Shown: positions 26,857 through 35,905 of the stretch, one piece after another
Layout: each line of letters opens with the position of its first letter
Numbering within the stretch: position 1 is the first letter of the stretch
DNA from: G963665215 sp963665215
GTDB lineage: Bacteria > Chloroflexota > Dehalococcoidia > Lucifugimonadales > CAUZJF01
Length of the DNA stretch: 64,000 nucleotides
Assembly (NCBI GenBank): GCA_963665215.2
Contig: CAXXWW010000017.1
Span: 1-64,000 of the forward strand
Reading direction: 5' to 3'
Notes under the pieces: model-generated
What the model was told of the DNA's origin: nothing
The model's input: only the letters and a program-made list of their open reading frames with translations
Database searches by the model: none
Program-made: the position numbers and the translations under genes

Positions 26857-26977
26857 GTTAGCGGCCCCAGGCAGCGGAGGTGGCTTTCACCACGTTTGCA
26901 CTCCCTTCAAACTCCTCCGGGCGCGCACCTCGCCCTTGGTTGCCTCTCTTCACCTCTGATGACCTCAAGGATAATCG

Positions 26978-27483
26978 CTACCCTGGTGCTGGATGGAGCC
27001 CGGCGATACGCTCCAACACTTGCCGGAATACCTCCCGGGACACTGCCACCTCAGCAAGCTGAAACACCAACCTCCTGGCATGCCGCACCAGACGTCCACC
27101 CATCTTGATGAGCTTGGTCTGCACGCTTCGCAGTGACCAGTGTTTCACTGACTCTGGCAAAGTCAGCCTTCTCATGAAGTTGCCCAGGTTGTAGGCCAGC
27201 ACAAACAGCCACAGCCTCACCTGGTTAGCAACGAACCTGTGACACGAGAGCCGCGTCCAGTTCAGGGCGTATTTACCTTCCTTGATCCACTGCTCGGCCG
27301 TGCCCCGCCCGTTGTAGAAGTGGGTTACGCCTGCCGGCGGTAGGTTGAGGTTGGTGACGACGAACCCGACCCTCGGGAATAGCTCACCCTGGCGCCACTC
27401 CACCTTGGCGACCACACGCCGGGGAATGTCCCAGCTCTGGGCCTGGTAAACGAAGTCGTGATACCGGACTACGGGCTTCTTAG
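26978..27483 (-). pseudogene. IS-B copy 2 transposase, C-terminal part
   Basis: Reads KPVVRYHDFVYQAQSWDIPR through GTAEQWIKEGKYALNWTRLS to the stop at 26978. Removing IS-A copy 4 and one CTTAG joins it in frame to the N-terminal part (GRPPK-KPVVRY), giving a 443-aa protein. Apart from the insertion this copy has no defect. Confidence 0.9.
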
Positions 27484-29202
27484 CCCGAATCCACCGAAGG
27501 ACACCGATGGACGGCGTGAGGAAAGCGGAAGGGGGGTGAGGGAGCTACAGGGGAAATAGCCTGGGTTCCATTTGGGGTAGGGAGGTCGGCGGACGGTCTT
27601 CATCGCCGCACAGGGGCCCCTATGGCCGTCTGCGGGAGCTGCGATGCGCGGGATGGCGAGAGAATACGCAGCAGGGAACTCTCTCGGACCGGGCTGGCAC
27701 GAGTCTGCGGGGATCTTCGGTTGTCCGGTGGGTGGGTCGGTCGCCGACGGTGCCGTCAGGCCGGGAGTGGAATGGCTCGCAGCCGGGCCAAGGCGCGGCT
27801 GAACTTCTCAGCCCAAGGCCAGCGATCCGGAAGATGCAGGGTCAACCGGCGTGCCGAGCGGGTGAGCCGTCCGGCCAGGGAGAAGAACCGCCGCCGGAGG
27901 GTCTTGGTGGTGGCTATCCGCTCTCCCAGACCGATCCGCGCCGTCCAGCGGGCCAGGTTGTGGGCCATCGTCTGGACGGCCAGCCAGGCGCCGTTGGCGG
28001 CGAAGCGGCCCGAGGGGAGATGGTTCAGCCCGACGCCGTACTTGAGGTCGCGTATGGCATTCTCGATCTCGGCGTGGCGGCGATGGTCAGCCTCCAGTTC
28101 GAGCAACTCCCCGTCCCGGTCGGTGATGAAGCCATGATAGCTGTATTTGGCGAAGAGGGCCAGTTGGGAACCGGGCGTCGGCTTCACCCGCCGGACGATG
28201 AGCCGTACCGGCGCGGCGTCCGCCTCGGCCTGGAAGGGGGTGCAGGTGGTCTCGGCCACATCGGCGGCGCCGTCCATCCAGTAAGGAATCGGCGTCCAGG
28301 CATCTTCGGGTATCGCCTCGATGAGATTGTGCAGGCTTTTGTGCTGGCGGATGGTGATGGAGAAGCGGACATCCATCTTGCGGCAGACGGATACCACGCC
28401 ATGAGTGTAGAACCCGCTGTCGGCCCGTAGCGTGAGTCGTCCGTTGGCCCCGGCGTAGCGCACCCGTCCCACCGTCTCCCGCAGGAAGTGGGCGGCGCCG
28501 CGGGCGGTGTTGGCCCGGCCCTCGCGCAGCCGGGACATCAGCACGTCTCCGGTGCCGGCGGCGATGGCCAGCAGCGGGTGGTAGCCCCGCTTGCCGGTAT
28601 AGCCGTGGTGGCGCGCTCCCTCCTTGGCCAGTCCGTAGGTCTCGCAGATGGTGGAGTCCAGGTCAATGGTCAGGGGCCCGTCGCCGGGTCCCGCCCCGGC
28701 CTGCCAAGCCCGGGCCAGCAACTCGCGGCTCACCCGGTCGAGTTGACGGACGTGGCCCCACCGGAAGCTGCGCAGGAAGGTGCCCAGGGTGGATGGCGCC
28801 TTGACCGTGCCGCCCAGGGTGCAGGCCGTCCCCCCGGTGCGCAACACATCGGCGTCGTCAATGCAGTCGCCCCCAGCCAGCGCAGACGCCACCAGCGTCA
28901 TCATCTTGTCGCTCGTGTTCGCCCGCCCCGGGGCATCGCCCAGGTCGAGGCGCTGCCGGACGAGTTCGGGCAGGCCGAGGTGCCGCGCCAGGGTGGCCGG
29001 AAGGAGCAGCCCGGCATTGGCCACCAAGCGGCGGTCGTCGAAGGTGATTTGGATCCGGTCGGGGTGGTTGCGTGGCAGCATCTACTGGGTGCTCCTTTTC
29101 CGGGGCCGTTTTTTTGCTACAAAACCATTATCCCAGAAGCACAGGAGCACCTTCTTGCCGCCTCAGGACGCTAACCCGACGCCCTCCTTCGGTGGATTCG
29201 GG
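27484..29202 (-). mobile_element. IS1380-family element IS-A, copy 4 (nested in IS-B copy 2)
   Basis: 1,719 bp flanked by CTTAG (27479-27483 and 29203-29207). Same position and orientation inside IS-B as copy 2. At the two places where copy 2 differs, it has the bases of copies 3 and 5 instead. Confidence 0.96.
27756..29081 (-). CDS. IS1380-family transposase (IS-A copy 4)
   Basis: Intact 441 aa with the same protein sequence as copy 3 as far as I can read. One of the intact copies able to supply transposase for all IS-A elements here. Confidence 0.95.
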   Translation of the reverse strand: MLPRNHPDRIQITFDDRRLVANAGLLLPATLARHLGLPELVRQRLDLGDAPGRANTSDKMMTLVASALAGGDCIDDADVLRTGGTACTLGGTVKAPSTLGTFLRSFRWGHVRQLDRVSRELLARAWQAGAGPGDGPLTIDLDSTICETYGLAKEGARHHGYTGKRGYHPLLAIAAGTGDVLMSRLREGRANTARGAAHFLRETVGRVRYAGANGRLTLRADSGFYTHGVVSVCRKMDVRFSITIRQHKSLHNLIEAIPEDAWTPIPYWMDGAADVAETTCTPFQAEADAAPVRLIVRRVKPTPGSQLALFAKYSYHGFITDRDGELLELEADHRRHAEIENAIRDLKYGVGLNHLPSGRFAANGAWLAVQTMAHNLARWTARIGLGERIATTKTLRRRFFSLAGRLTRSARRLTLHLPDRWPWAEKFSRALARLRAIPLPA

Positions 29203-30033
29203 CTTAGGCGGCCTGCCCACGGGCCGCTTCAGCAGGTGCCGGATGTTTCCTTGTAATACCTCGTTGGCCGGAAGCCGCATAGCGTAGCCAGTGTCCCTTG
29301 ACTCCAGGTACTCGTACACCTCGGGCTTGGCAAAGGCGGCATCGGCCCGGAACAGCAGCCGGACTCCTTTCTCCTGGTATCGCTTCACGACTGGCTCCAG
29401 AACCTCCCGCCACCGCTCAGCGCTGTGGACGTTGCCCGGGCGAAGCATTGCACCTTCGCAATCTCCGAAATGGTTGAACAGGAAGAGCGGGTGATAACAT
29501 ACGGACTCGAAGTGGCCGTTGTAGGCGACTCCCTCTTGCTGCCCATGCACCGGGCTTTCAGAGCTGTCCATGTCTAGGATAACTCGCTGGTGAGATGTCT
29601 GGGCCATGCCCCTGTCCACCCACTCAACATTCAGGCGCGCAAGCCCATCCAGGTTCTCCTCTTCGGTTAACACCTCAGTCTCAAATCGGCTCATAGTGTT
29701 GGTGCTGGCTGCCTGCTTATCAGTACCTTGCCACCCGACGATGACACGCATAGCCGGGTCTTGGGCAAGCCGTTCAGCGTCGTTGGTGTCCTCGTAGCCA
29801 GCGAGACGGCTATACACCGATTGTCTGAGCAAGGGCAACAGCCGGTGTTGCACATTGCGGCCGGTGCGGCTTTCATGGATATAATCGTTGGCTGTCTCTG
29901 TGAGCCCCAGAGCGGCATCAAGCTCGCGACATGCCAGGAGTCCGGCGTCCGAGGTGATCGTAGCGCCACGAAAATCCAGGCGGACTCTGCGGTCGAATTG
30001 GAGCTTCAAAGGGGTGTCGGAGCTTTCACCCAT
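29203..30033 (-). pseudogene. IS-B copy 2 transposase, N-terminal part
   Basis: Starts MGESSDTPLKLQFDRRVRLD and stays open to the IS-A junction (HLLKRPVGRPPK). The first and second catalytic Asp residues are visible in VILDMDSSESPVHGQQEG and RADAAFAKPEVYEYLE. Only distantly similar to the IS-A transposase: same family, different element. Confidence 0.9.
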
Positions 30034-30274
30034 TGGGTGCCTCCAGCGAGATTGCGGTATCCAGAACTAGACCCGCTAGCTCGGCCTGTCTAGCACCCAC
30101 ACTGCCCATAATGCCCAGGTATGCGGCTCACATAGGCAGCACTCTTACCGGATTACGACGCACCCACGCGGCTGATCTGGGAAATGTGGGTTAAAGCCAT
30201 TGAACAGGGAATCAAAATCCCCCGTGCGGGAAATAACGGCTGTCTGAAGTCCCTGTGTAGTGTGAAACAAGTCT

Positions 30275-30435
30275 GATTCTCTCGTAAAAAGTCTGTGCAG
30301 GTCGAATTAGAACAACCGTACCCTTGCCTGGGTACAATATACAGTCTCTGTTCCGTGTACTACCCCAACATACGGTAGCGCTCACATGTGCTAAAGCGCT
30401 GGAACTTCCTCAAAACGGGTTTTTACGAGGGAATC
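30275..30435. mobile_element. 161-bp MITE, copy 2
   Basis: Reverse orientation relative to the copy at 9927. It starts GATTCTCTCGTAAAAA and ends TTTTTACGAGGGAATC. Flanked by the 6-bp duplication AAGTCT (30269-30274 and 30436-30441). Located 84 bp from the end of IS-B copy 2; those 84 bp (30191-30274) hold no recognisable gene. Confidence 0.9.
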
Positions 30436-30441
30436 AAGTCT

Positions 30442-31062
30442 GTCTGCATAACCCTGCCTCCGAGGACGCCGAAACGGATCCACACAACCGAATCGGGTCG
30501 CGAGTGACTGCAAGAACCCTAGCCCTGTCGCTGAATGCGAGAACGGTTGTTCGATTGTATCACGGTTGAGCAATCCAGGAGTATCTTCATGCCGCCGAGC
30601 CGTCTTGTGCCAGACGGTCGAAGCGGTCCACCCGTATCGTGCCGCCGCGGTTCAAGCTCACCCCTGCAGGGTCGGTCTATCTGCAGAAAATCGGCCTCCC
30701 CCCCCTCACGCGACCCTGAAATCGATGCGCACCTCGTCGGGCGTCACGTAGCCTTGAGGTAGTCAGGAGTAGTCGGGCTCGTAATCGCGGCCAGCCCAGA
30801 GGGTGTGGGGATCGCCATCGATCGTCGCGGCAGGGGCTACGTCAAGCGGATGTAGAACGAGGATCATATTGAAGTTGACGTCCCGGAGCACATCGGCGAC
30901 CTGGCCGCAACCGTATACGTGCCCAAGGTAGTGGCGCGATCCGCGGCGCCATGGCCGACCTCTCCCCGCGACCCGGCATTCATCTCGCCGTTCGCCCCGT
31001 GCCGAGAACGGCTCCAGGGAGACAGACGGTGGCCTGTCCTGGCGTCATCGATGGACGGGGCG
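30442..31062. other. Decayed intergenic region
   Basis: About 620 bp without a convincing intact gene. A short readable minus-strand frame at 30763-30942 is listed separately. Otherwise I see nothing. Confidence 0.4.
30763..30942 (-). pseudogene. Possible gene remnant (unrecognised)
   Basis: A minus-strand frame reads YLGHVYGCGQVADVLRDVN, then FNMILVLHPLDVAPAATIDG and DPHTLWAGRDYEPDYS, up to a stop at 30763. After it, another frame continues protein-like (GYVTPDEVRIDFRVA) to about 30716. There is no start codon with a ribosome site. It reads like genuine protein broken by a frameshift, but I do not recognise the family. Confidence 0.3.
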
Positions 31063-31488
31063 CTAGGGCTGCTCGCCCAGCCAGTGGACCTGGGGCACCC
31101 GTTCCCGTACCGACCTCACCAGTCGCCGGTCTGCCGTCCAGAAGGCACACCCCTGGGACTCTGCCAGGGCCAGGTACAGCGCGTCGTAGGTAGATCCCAG
31201 GGACAGATACGCCGCCAGCTCCAAGGCTCTGCCGTAGAGGCCGGTGGGCTCGGCGATCTCAACAAGGGGCACGAGAATGCCAAGGATGTCGGCGGCGTCG
31301 GAGCGGTCGAGGTGCCCTCGCCTGACATATTGGTGAATCGCGTTGGTGACCTCGGGCCTGAATATGGGCGGTGCGACCACCGTCTCAGAGGACACTTGCC
31401 AGTGGCCTCGAAGGAGGAGGGCGTCCTCGGCCCCCTGCTCCGGAAGGACCCACTTGAGCGCCAGACTCGCGTCAACTACGACTGTCAT
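31063..31488 (-). CDS. PIN-domain ribonuclease toxin (VapC-like)
   Basis: 141 aa. MTVVVDASLALKWVLPE carries the first PIN Asp, FRPEVTNAIHQYV the conserved Glu, and STYDALYLALAE and FWTADRRLV the later acidic residues. Overlaps the antitoxin gene by 17 bases. Likely an RNA-cleaving toxin. Both genes are intact. Confidence 0.9.
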   Translation of the reverse strand: MTVVVDASLALKWVLPEQGAEDALLLRGHWQVSSETVVAPPIFRPEVTNAIHQYVRRGHLDRSDAADILGILVPLVEIAEPTGLYGRALELAAYLSLGSTYDALYLALAESQGCAFWTADRRLVRSVRERVPQVHWLGEQP

Positions 31489-31909
31489 TCGCTTCGTCTC
31501 CGGCCGGGTCCCCCAAACTGCCGGAAATCGCCTCCGTAATCTGCGCGGTCCGCTTATCCCGCTCCGCCCGAATGGTCTCCACGCTGTCGCCCCACACGGC
31601 GTACTTCGCCGCGATGCGTGTCCGGACCGCGTCCATCCGGGCGCACGCCTCTGCGGTCAAGCGCCCGGCAACGATATCTCCGCCATCTGCTACTGTTTCG
31701 TACCGCATCGCTCCGGCCCCTTCCCGGGGGAACCCGAAAAACCCCTCCAGGTCCTCAGTCCTTAAGAGCGTGGCGCGCTCGTCGCGAGGGTCTTTCTCGC
31801 TGTGCACGCGCCCCGCTCGTACGAGTCGATGGAGTTTGGCCCTGCTCACCTGATAGCGGACCGCCGCCTCCTTGATTGTCAGGAATCCCGGTCTTGTGTT
31901 ATAGTGCAT
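31472..31909 (-). CDS. HTH-domain antitoxin of a PIN toxin
   Basis: 145 aa. The N-terminus is a MerR/excisionase-type HTH (FLTIKEAAVRYQVSRAKLHR, then LVRAGRVHSEKD). The C-terminal half is acidic and helical, probably the toxin-binding part. The ATG at 31907-31909 has no Shine-Dalgarno sequence and lies inside a palindrome with TATAGT just upstream, so translation may be leaderless and self-repressed. Confidence 0.8.
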   Translation of the reverse strand: MHYNTRPGFLTIKEAAVRYQVSRAKLHRLVRAGRVHSEKDPRDERATLLRTEDLEGFFGFPREGAGAMRYETVADGGDIVAGRLTAEACARMDAVRTRIAAKYAVWGDSVETIRAERDKRTAQITEAISGSLGDPAGDEANDSRS

Positions 31910-31926
31910 ATCGTCTCACTATAACA
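31897..31926 (-). promoter_or_regulatory. Operator palindrome over the toxin-antitoxin start
   Basis: TGTTATAGTG and CACTATAACA are perfect 10-bp arms separated by 10 bp that include the antitoxin ATG. On the minus strand TATAGT within the upstream arm can serve as a -10 box. Occupation by the antitoxin HTH would block both transcription and translation. Confidence 0.75.
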
Positions 31927-32862
31927 TATTAAGCCATCTATGTCCATTAGGTACCGTTAGGCACGATACGTCCGTTAGGCCCCAGGGCGCGTTGCCCTGG
32001 CCTCAACTCCGGCAAGGCCCTCAAGCACCTTCACGTAGGCCTGAATCCCCTCGTCCCCCAGGTCCGCCCGCTGGGCCGACCGGAATATCTGGCTGACCAG
32101 AGCCGTGGTGAACAGCGGCACGTTCAACTGGGCCGCCGTCTCCAGGACGAGGCGCAGGTCCTTCAGCGCGAGCTTGACCATGAACCCCGGGGCGAAATCG
32201 CCACCGAGTATACTGGGACCGAGGTTTTGCACCATCCACGAGTCTGCGCCGCCGCCGCCCCACGCCTTCAGGAGCGCCTCGGGATCGCCGCCGGCCTTGA
32301 TGGCGAAGACCAGCGCCTCGCACATGGCGGCTAGATTGCCGAGACCGATGATCTGGTTGGACAGTTTTGTGATCTGGCCCATGCCGCTGTCGCCACAGTA
32401 GGTGATCCGGCTCCCCATGGCCTGATATATAGGCATGATTCTATCGAACACCGACTTCTCCCCACCCACCATTATCGAGAGCGTGCCCTCTTCGGCCCCG
32501 GTGATGCCTCCGCTCACGGGGGCGTCCATCATGTGGACTCCGTTCGACATCAATCTCTCGGCAATGCTCACGGTTACAGAGGGTGATATGGTGCTCATGT
32601 CTACGACCACCGAGTCCGGGGCGGCCCCCTCGATCACCCCACCGCCACCAACGATAACCTCTTCGACGTCAGGAGAGTCCGAGACAATGGTAATCGTTAT
32701 CTCGCTCCGCTCCGCCGCCTCTCTGGGAGAATCTGACCGCTTAGCGCCCGCGGCCACAAGCTCGTCCATGCGCGATGGCGTGCGGTTCCAGACGGTCACC
32801 TCATGGCCCGCCTTGAGGATGTTCCTGCACATCGGACTGCCAATTAGTCCCAGGCCTATAAA

Positions 32863-34581
32863 CCCGAATCCACCGAAGGAGGGCGTCGGGTTAGCGTCCT
32901 GAGGCGGCAAGAAGGTGCTCCTGTGCTTCTGGGATAATGGTTTTGTAGCAAAAAAACGGCCCCGGAAAAGGAGCACCCAGTAGATGCTGCCACGCAACCA
33001 CCCCGACCGGATCCAAATCACCTTCGACGACCGCCGCTTGGTGGCCAATGCCGGGCTGCTCCTTCCGGCCACCCTGGCGCGGCACCTCGGCCTGCCCGAA
33101 CTCGTCCGGCAGCGCCTCGACCTAGGCGATGCCCCGGGGCGGGCGAACACGAGCGACAAGATGATGACGCTGGTGGCGTCTGCGCTGGCTGGGGGCGACT
33201 GCATTGACGACGCCGATGTGTTGCGCACCGGGGGGACGGCCTGCACCCTGGGCGGCACGGTCAAGGCGCCATCCACCCTGGGCACCTTCCTGCGCAGCTT
33301 CCGGTGGGGCCACGTCCGTCAACTCGACCGGGTGAGCCGCGAGTTGCTGGCCCGGGCTTGGCAGGCCGGGGCGGGACCCGGCGACGGGCCCCTGACCATT
33401 GACCTGGACTCCACCATCTGCGAGACCTACGGACTGGCCAAGGAGGGAGCGCGCCACCACGGCTATACCGGCAAGCGGGGCTACCACCCGCTGCTGGCCA
33501 TCGCCGCCGGCACCGGAGACGTGCTGATGTCCCGGCTGCGCGAGGGCCGGGCCAACACCGCCCGCGGCGCCGCCCACTTCCTGCGGGAGACGGTGGGACG
33601 GGTGCGCTACGCCGGGGCCAACGGACGACTCACGCTACGGGCCGACAGCGGGTTCTACACTCATGGCGTGGTATCCGTCTGCCGCAAGATGGATGTCCGC
33701 TTCTCCATCACCATCCGCCAGCACAAAAGCCTGCACAATCTCATCGAGGCGATACCCGAAGATGCCTGGACGCCGATTCCTTACTGGATGGACGGCGCCG
33801 CCGATGTGGCCGAGACCACCTGCACCCCCTTCCAGGCCGAGGCGGACGCCGCGCCGGTACGGCTCATCGTCCGGCGGGTGAAGCCGACGCCCGGTTCCCA
33901 ACTGGCCCTCTTCGCCAAATACAGCTATCATGGCTTCATCACCGACCGGGACGGGGAGTTGCTCGAACTGGAGGCTGACCATCGCCGCCACGCCGAGATC
34001 GAGAATGCCATACGCGACCTCAAGTACGGCGTCGGGCTGAACCATCTCCCCTCGGGCCGCTTCGCCGCCAACGGCGCCTGGCTGGCCGTCCAGACGATGG
34101 CCCACAACCTGGCCCGCTGGACGGCGCGGATCGGTCTGGGAGAGCGGATAGCCACCACCAAGACCCTCCGGCGGCGGTTCTTCTCCCTGGCCGGACGGCT
34201 CACCCGCTCGGCACGCCGGTTGACCCTGCATCTTCCGGATCGCTGGCCTTGGGCTGAGAAGTTCAGCCGCGCCTTGGCCCGGCTGCGAGCCATTCCACTC
34301 CCGGCCTGACGGCACCGTCGGCGACCGACCCACCCACCGGACAACCGAAGATCCCCGCAGACTCGTGCCAGCCCGGTCCGAGAGAGTTCCCTGCTGCGTA
34401 TTCTCTCGCCATCCCGCGCATCGCAGCTCCCGCAGACGGCCATAGGGGCCCCTGTGCGGCGATGAAGACCGTCCGCCGACCTCCCTACCCCAAATGGAAC
34501 CCAGGCTATTTCCCCTGTAGCTCCCTCACCCCCCTTCCGCTTTCCTCACGCCGTCCATCGGTGTCCTTCGGTGGATTCGGG
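32863..34581 (+). mobile_element. IS1380-family element IS-A, copy 5
   Basis: 1,719 bp flanked by ATAAA (32858-32862 and 34582-34586). Unlike the other four, the target is not NTTAG. Inserted at codon 7 of the dehydrogenase gene, in the opposite orientation. Confidence 0.96.
32984..34309 (+). CDS. IS1380-family transposase (IS-A copy 5)
   Basis: Intact 441 aa, same sequence as copies 3 and 4 by eye, starting 121 bp inside the element as in all copies. Confidence 0.95.
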   Translation: MLPRNHPDRIQITFDDRRLVANAGLLLPATLARHLGLPELVRQRLDLGDAPGRANTSDKMMTLVASALAGGDCIDDADVLRTGGTACTLGGTVKAPSTLGTFLRSFRWGHVRQLDRVSRELLARAWQAGAGPGDGPLTIDLDSTICETYGLAKEGARHHGYTGKRGYHPLLAIAAGTGDVLMSRLREGRANTARGAAHFLRETVGRVRYAGANGRLTLRADSGFYTHGVVSVCRKMDVRFSITIRQHKSLHNLIEAIPEDAWTPIPYWMDGAADVAETTCTPFQAEADAAPVRLIVRRVKPTPGSQLALFAKYSYHGFITDRDGELLELEADHRRHAEIENAIRDLKYGVGLNHLPSGRFAANGAWLAVQTMAHNLARWTARIGLGERIATTKTLRRRFFSLAGRLTRSARRLTLHLPDRWPWAEKFSRALARLRAIPLPA

Positions 34582-34727
34582 ATAAAGCCTACTCTGGTCA
34601 TTAGATGTCTCCTTCGTGACGCCGGGGAAATAGACTCGCAGGGCTGCGAGGTGGCGCCGATTATACCATAGCCGCATGAGGGCATGACGCGCCTCGCCAT
34701 GGGCCGCACGCTGAACTCCAGGAGCCC

Positions 34728-34754
34728 TTGACACCGGTATGCGTGTGTTATAAT
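34728..34754 (+). promoter_or_regulatory. Promoter of the ACIII operon
   Basis: TTGACA (34728-34733) and TATAAT (34749-34754), both perfect, with a 15-bp spacer, shorter than the usual 17. It lies 64 bp before the first gene, between the divergent dehydrogenase start and the operon. Consensus hexamers with a short spacer often mean activator or other control. Confidence 0.75.
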
Positions 34755-34817
34755 CTTCACGCGGTTTGCTCGGGGCGCCGATGCCCCTAACCCCCAGGCG
34801 CCTTAGCAAGGCAGACG

Positions 34818-35108
34818 ATGGACCCCGTTGGTTTGCTCAGCTACGAATGGAGCGAGATTGGGAAGCTTCTGACCAATCTGTGGGTAATTGTCGGCCTGAT
34901 CATCTTCGTCGCGACCAACGCGCTCGTCAGCCTGATTTTCATACCCTCGCTGGTGGCATCCTTTCATCTCCCTCCCATCGTACATAAGACCAGGCCGCTG
35001 TTTTACGCCCTCGCCATCGCCTCCTTCGCCCTCGCGGTATTTGTACTCATACGGGTCATCGACCAGTCCGACGTCATAGCGCGGTTTTATGACGACTACT
35101 GGATCTAA
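34818..35108 (+). CDS. Small two-helix membrane protein at the head of the ACIII operon
   Basis: 96 aa with two membrane helices (LWVIVGLIIFVATNALVSLI and FYALAIASFALAVFVLIRVI). No known domain. Position suggests an accessory or assembly subunit of alternative complex III, or of a partner oxidase. About 80 bp separate it from the pentaheme cytochrome gene. Confidence 0.65.
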   Translation: MDPVGLLSYEWSEIGKLLTNLWVIVGLIIFVATNALVSLIFIPSLVASFHLPPIVHKTRPLFYALAIASFALAVFVLIRVIDQSDVIARFYDDYWI

Positions 35109-35189
35109 GGCCTTCGATCGGGGGCCGCCGGCGCTCAGGTCCGGTGTTCTGGAACCCCAAGTTCGCTTAACAGTTAGGACGGGCTAACT

Positions 35190-35891
35190 TTGCTCCCAGG
35201 GGATTTTAAGCTTCCAAGGCCCAACAAAAAAATGCTCTTCGTCCTTCCGGTCCTCGGCCTGGGAGGTTTCGTCGGACTAGTCGCAACCATCGGTATCATT
35301 GGGTTCGTTCTCTCCGCCTGGTTTGGTCTCCCACTGGCCGTGTATGGCCTGGGTGAGGGCCCCGAGCAGCCGATCGCCTTTCCCCATACGGTCCACGTTC
35401 AGGAGCTCGGACTGGACTGCACGTTTTGCCACAGGAACGTCACCGTGGGGGCCGCTGCCACAATTCCTGCCGTCGGCCTGTGCATGACCTGCCACAAGAC
35501 GGTAGGTGACGACAACCCAGAGGTTGACAAGCTACGGACCACGTACTTCGATGCGGGCCGGCCCATCGATTGGGTGAGAGTCCACAGGGTCCCGGACCAC
35601 GTCCAATTCGTGCACGAAGCGCATATCAGGTTCTTCTCCGGGACTAAGACGGTCGTAGATAGGGTTAGCGGACCGGGGCACATCGGGGTTACCGAAGCCA
35701 GGATTATTAAGCCAGGTGCAAGAGTCGGGGACAGTCTTGATGTTACTCCGGCGGGCACGTGCGCGATCTGCCACGGGGATGTGGGCAGCATGGTCAAGGT
35801 TAAGCAGGTCCGCGCTTTGAAGATGGGCGACTGCGTTGACTGCCACAAGGATAATAGCGCCCCCACCGACTGCACCACCTGCCATTACTAG
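35190..35891 (+). CDS. actA: Alternative complex III pentaheme cytochrome c subunit (ActA)
   Basis: 233 aa. One N-terminal membrane anchor (LGLGGFVGLVATIGIIGFVL), then five CxxCH heme sites: CTFCH, CMTCH, CAICH, CVDCH and CTTCH. Five hemes plus an anchor is the ActA signature, and the next genes are the other Act subunits. It passes electrons inside the complex on the periplasmic/outer face. The TTG at 35190 is the longest start and has a weak ribosome site; the first ATG (about 35232) would remove 14 residues but keep the anchor. Confidence 0.9.
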   Translation: MLPGDFKLPRPNKKMLFVLPVLGLGGFVGLVATIGIIGFVLSAWFGLPLAVYGLGEGPEQPIAFPHTVHVQELGLDCTFCHRNVTVGAAATIPAVGLCMTCHKTVGDDNPEVDKLRTTYFDAGRPIDWVRVHRVPDHVQFVHEAHIRFFSGTKTVVDRVSGPGHIGVTEARIIKPGARVGDSLDVTPAGTCAICHGDVGSMVKVKQVRALKMGDCVDCHKDNSAPTDCTTCHY

Positions 35892-35905
35892 GAACCGACA
35901 CGACC

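Larger units (their letters stand above)
25001..30190 (-). mobile_element. IS1380-family element IS-B, copy 2, with two IS-A insertions
   Basis: Same ends as copy 1. GGGTTAA occurs just outside or at both ends (24993-24999 and 30188-30194), so a target duplication of about 5 bp (GTTAA) is likely although the exact ends are ambiguous. After removing both IS-A copies with one duplication each, it is 1,742 bp. The internal IS-A at 27484 is at the same position as in copy 1; the IS-A at 25138 is unique to this copy. Confidence 0.9.
31975..34601 (-). pseudogene. 3-hydroxyisobutyrate dehydrogenase-family gene, split by IS-A copy 5
   Basis: Six codons plus two bases (34582-34601, start ATG 34601 behind GAAGGAGA) are cut off from the rest (31975-32862). 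Removing the IS and one ATAAA restores a 300-aa protein opening MTRVGFIGLGLIGSPMC. It has a Rossmann NAD(P) motif (GFIGLGLIG), VWNRTPSRMDELVAAGA, the substrate motif DAPVSGGITGAEEGTLSIMV, the catalytic Lys in GMGQITKLSNQ and the late Lys in GFMVKLALKDLRL. Family members oxidise beta-hydroxyacids with NAD(P). The larger piece stays open into antisense IS-A sequence, but no dinucleotide-binding start remains. Confidence 0.92.

Noticed and set aside
31975..33285. A single 436-aa protein combining IS-antisense sequence with the dehydrogenase
   Set aside because: The N-terminal 145 residues are antisense IS-A sequence; the real start of the dehydrogenase lies on the far side of the IS at 34601.
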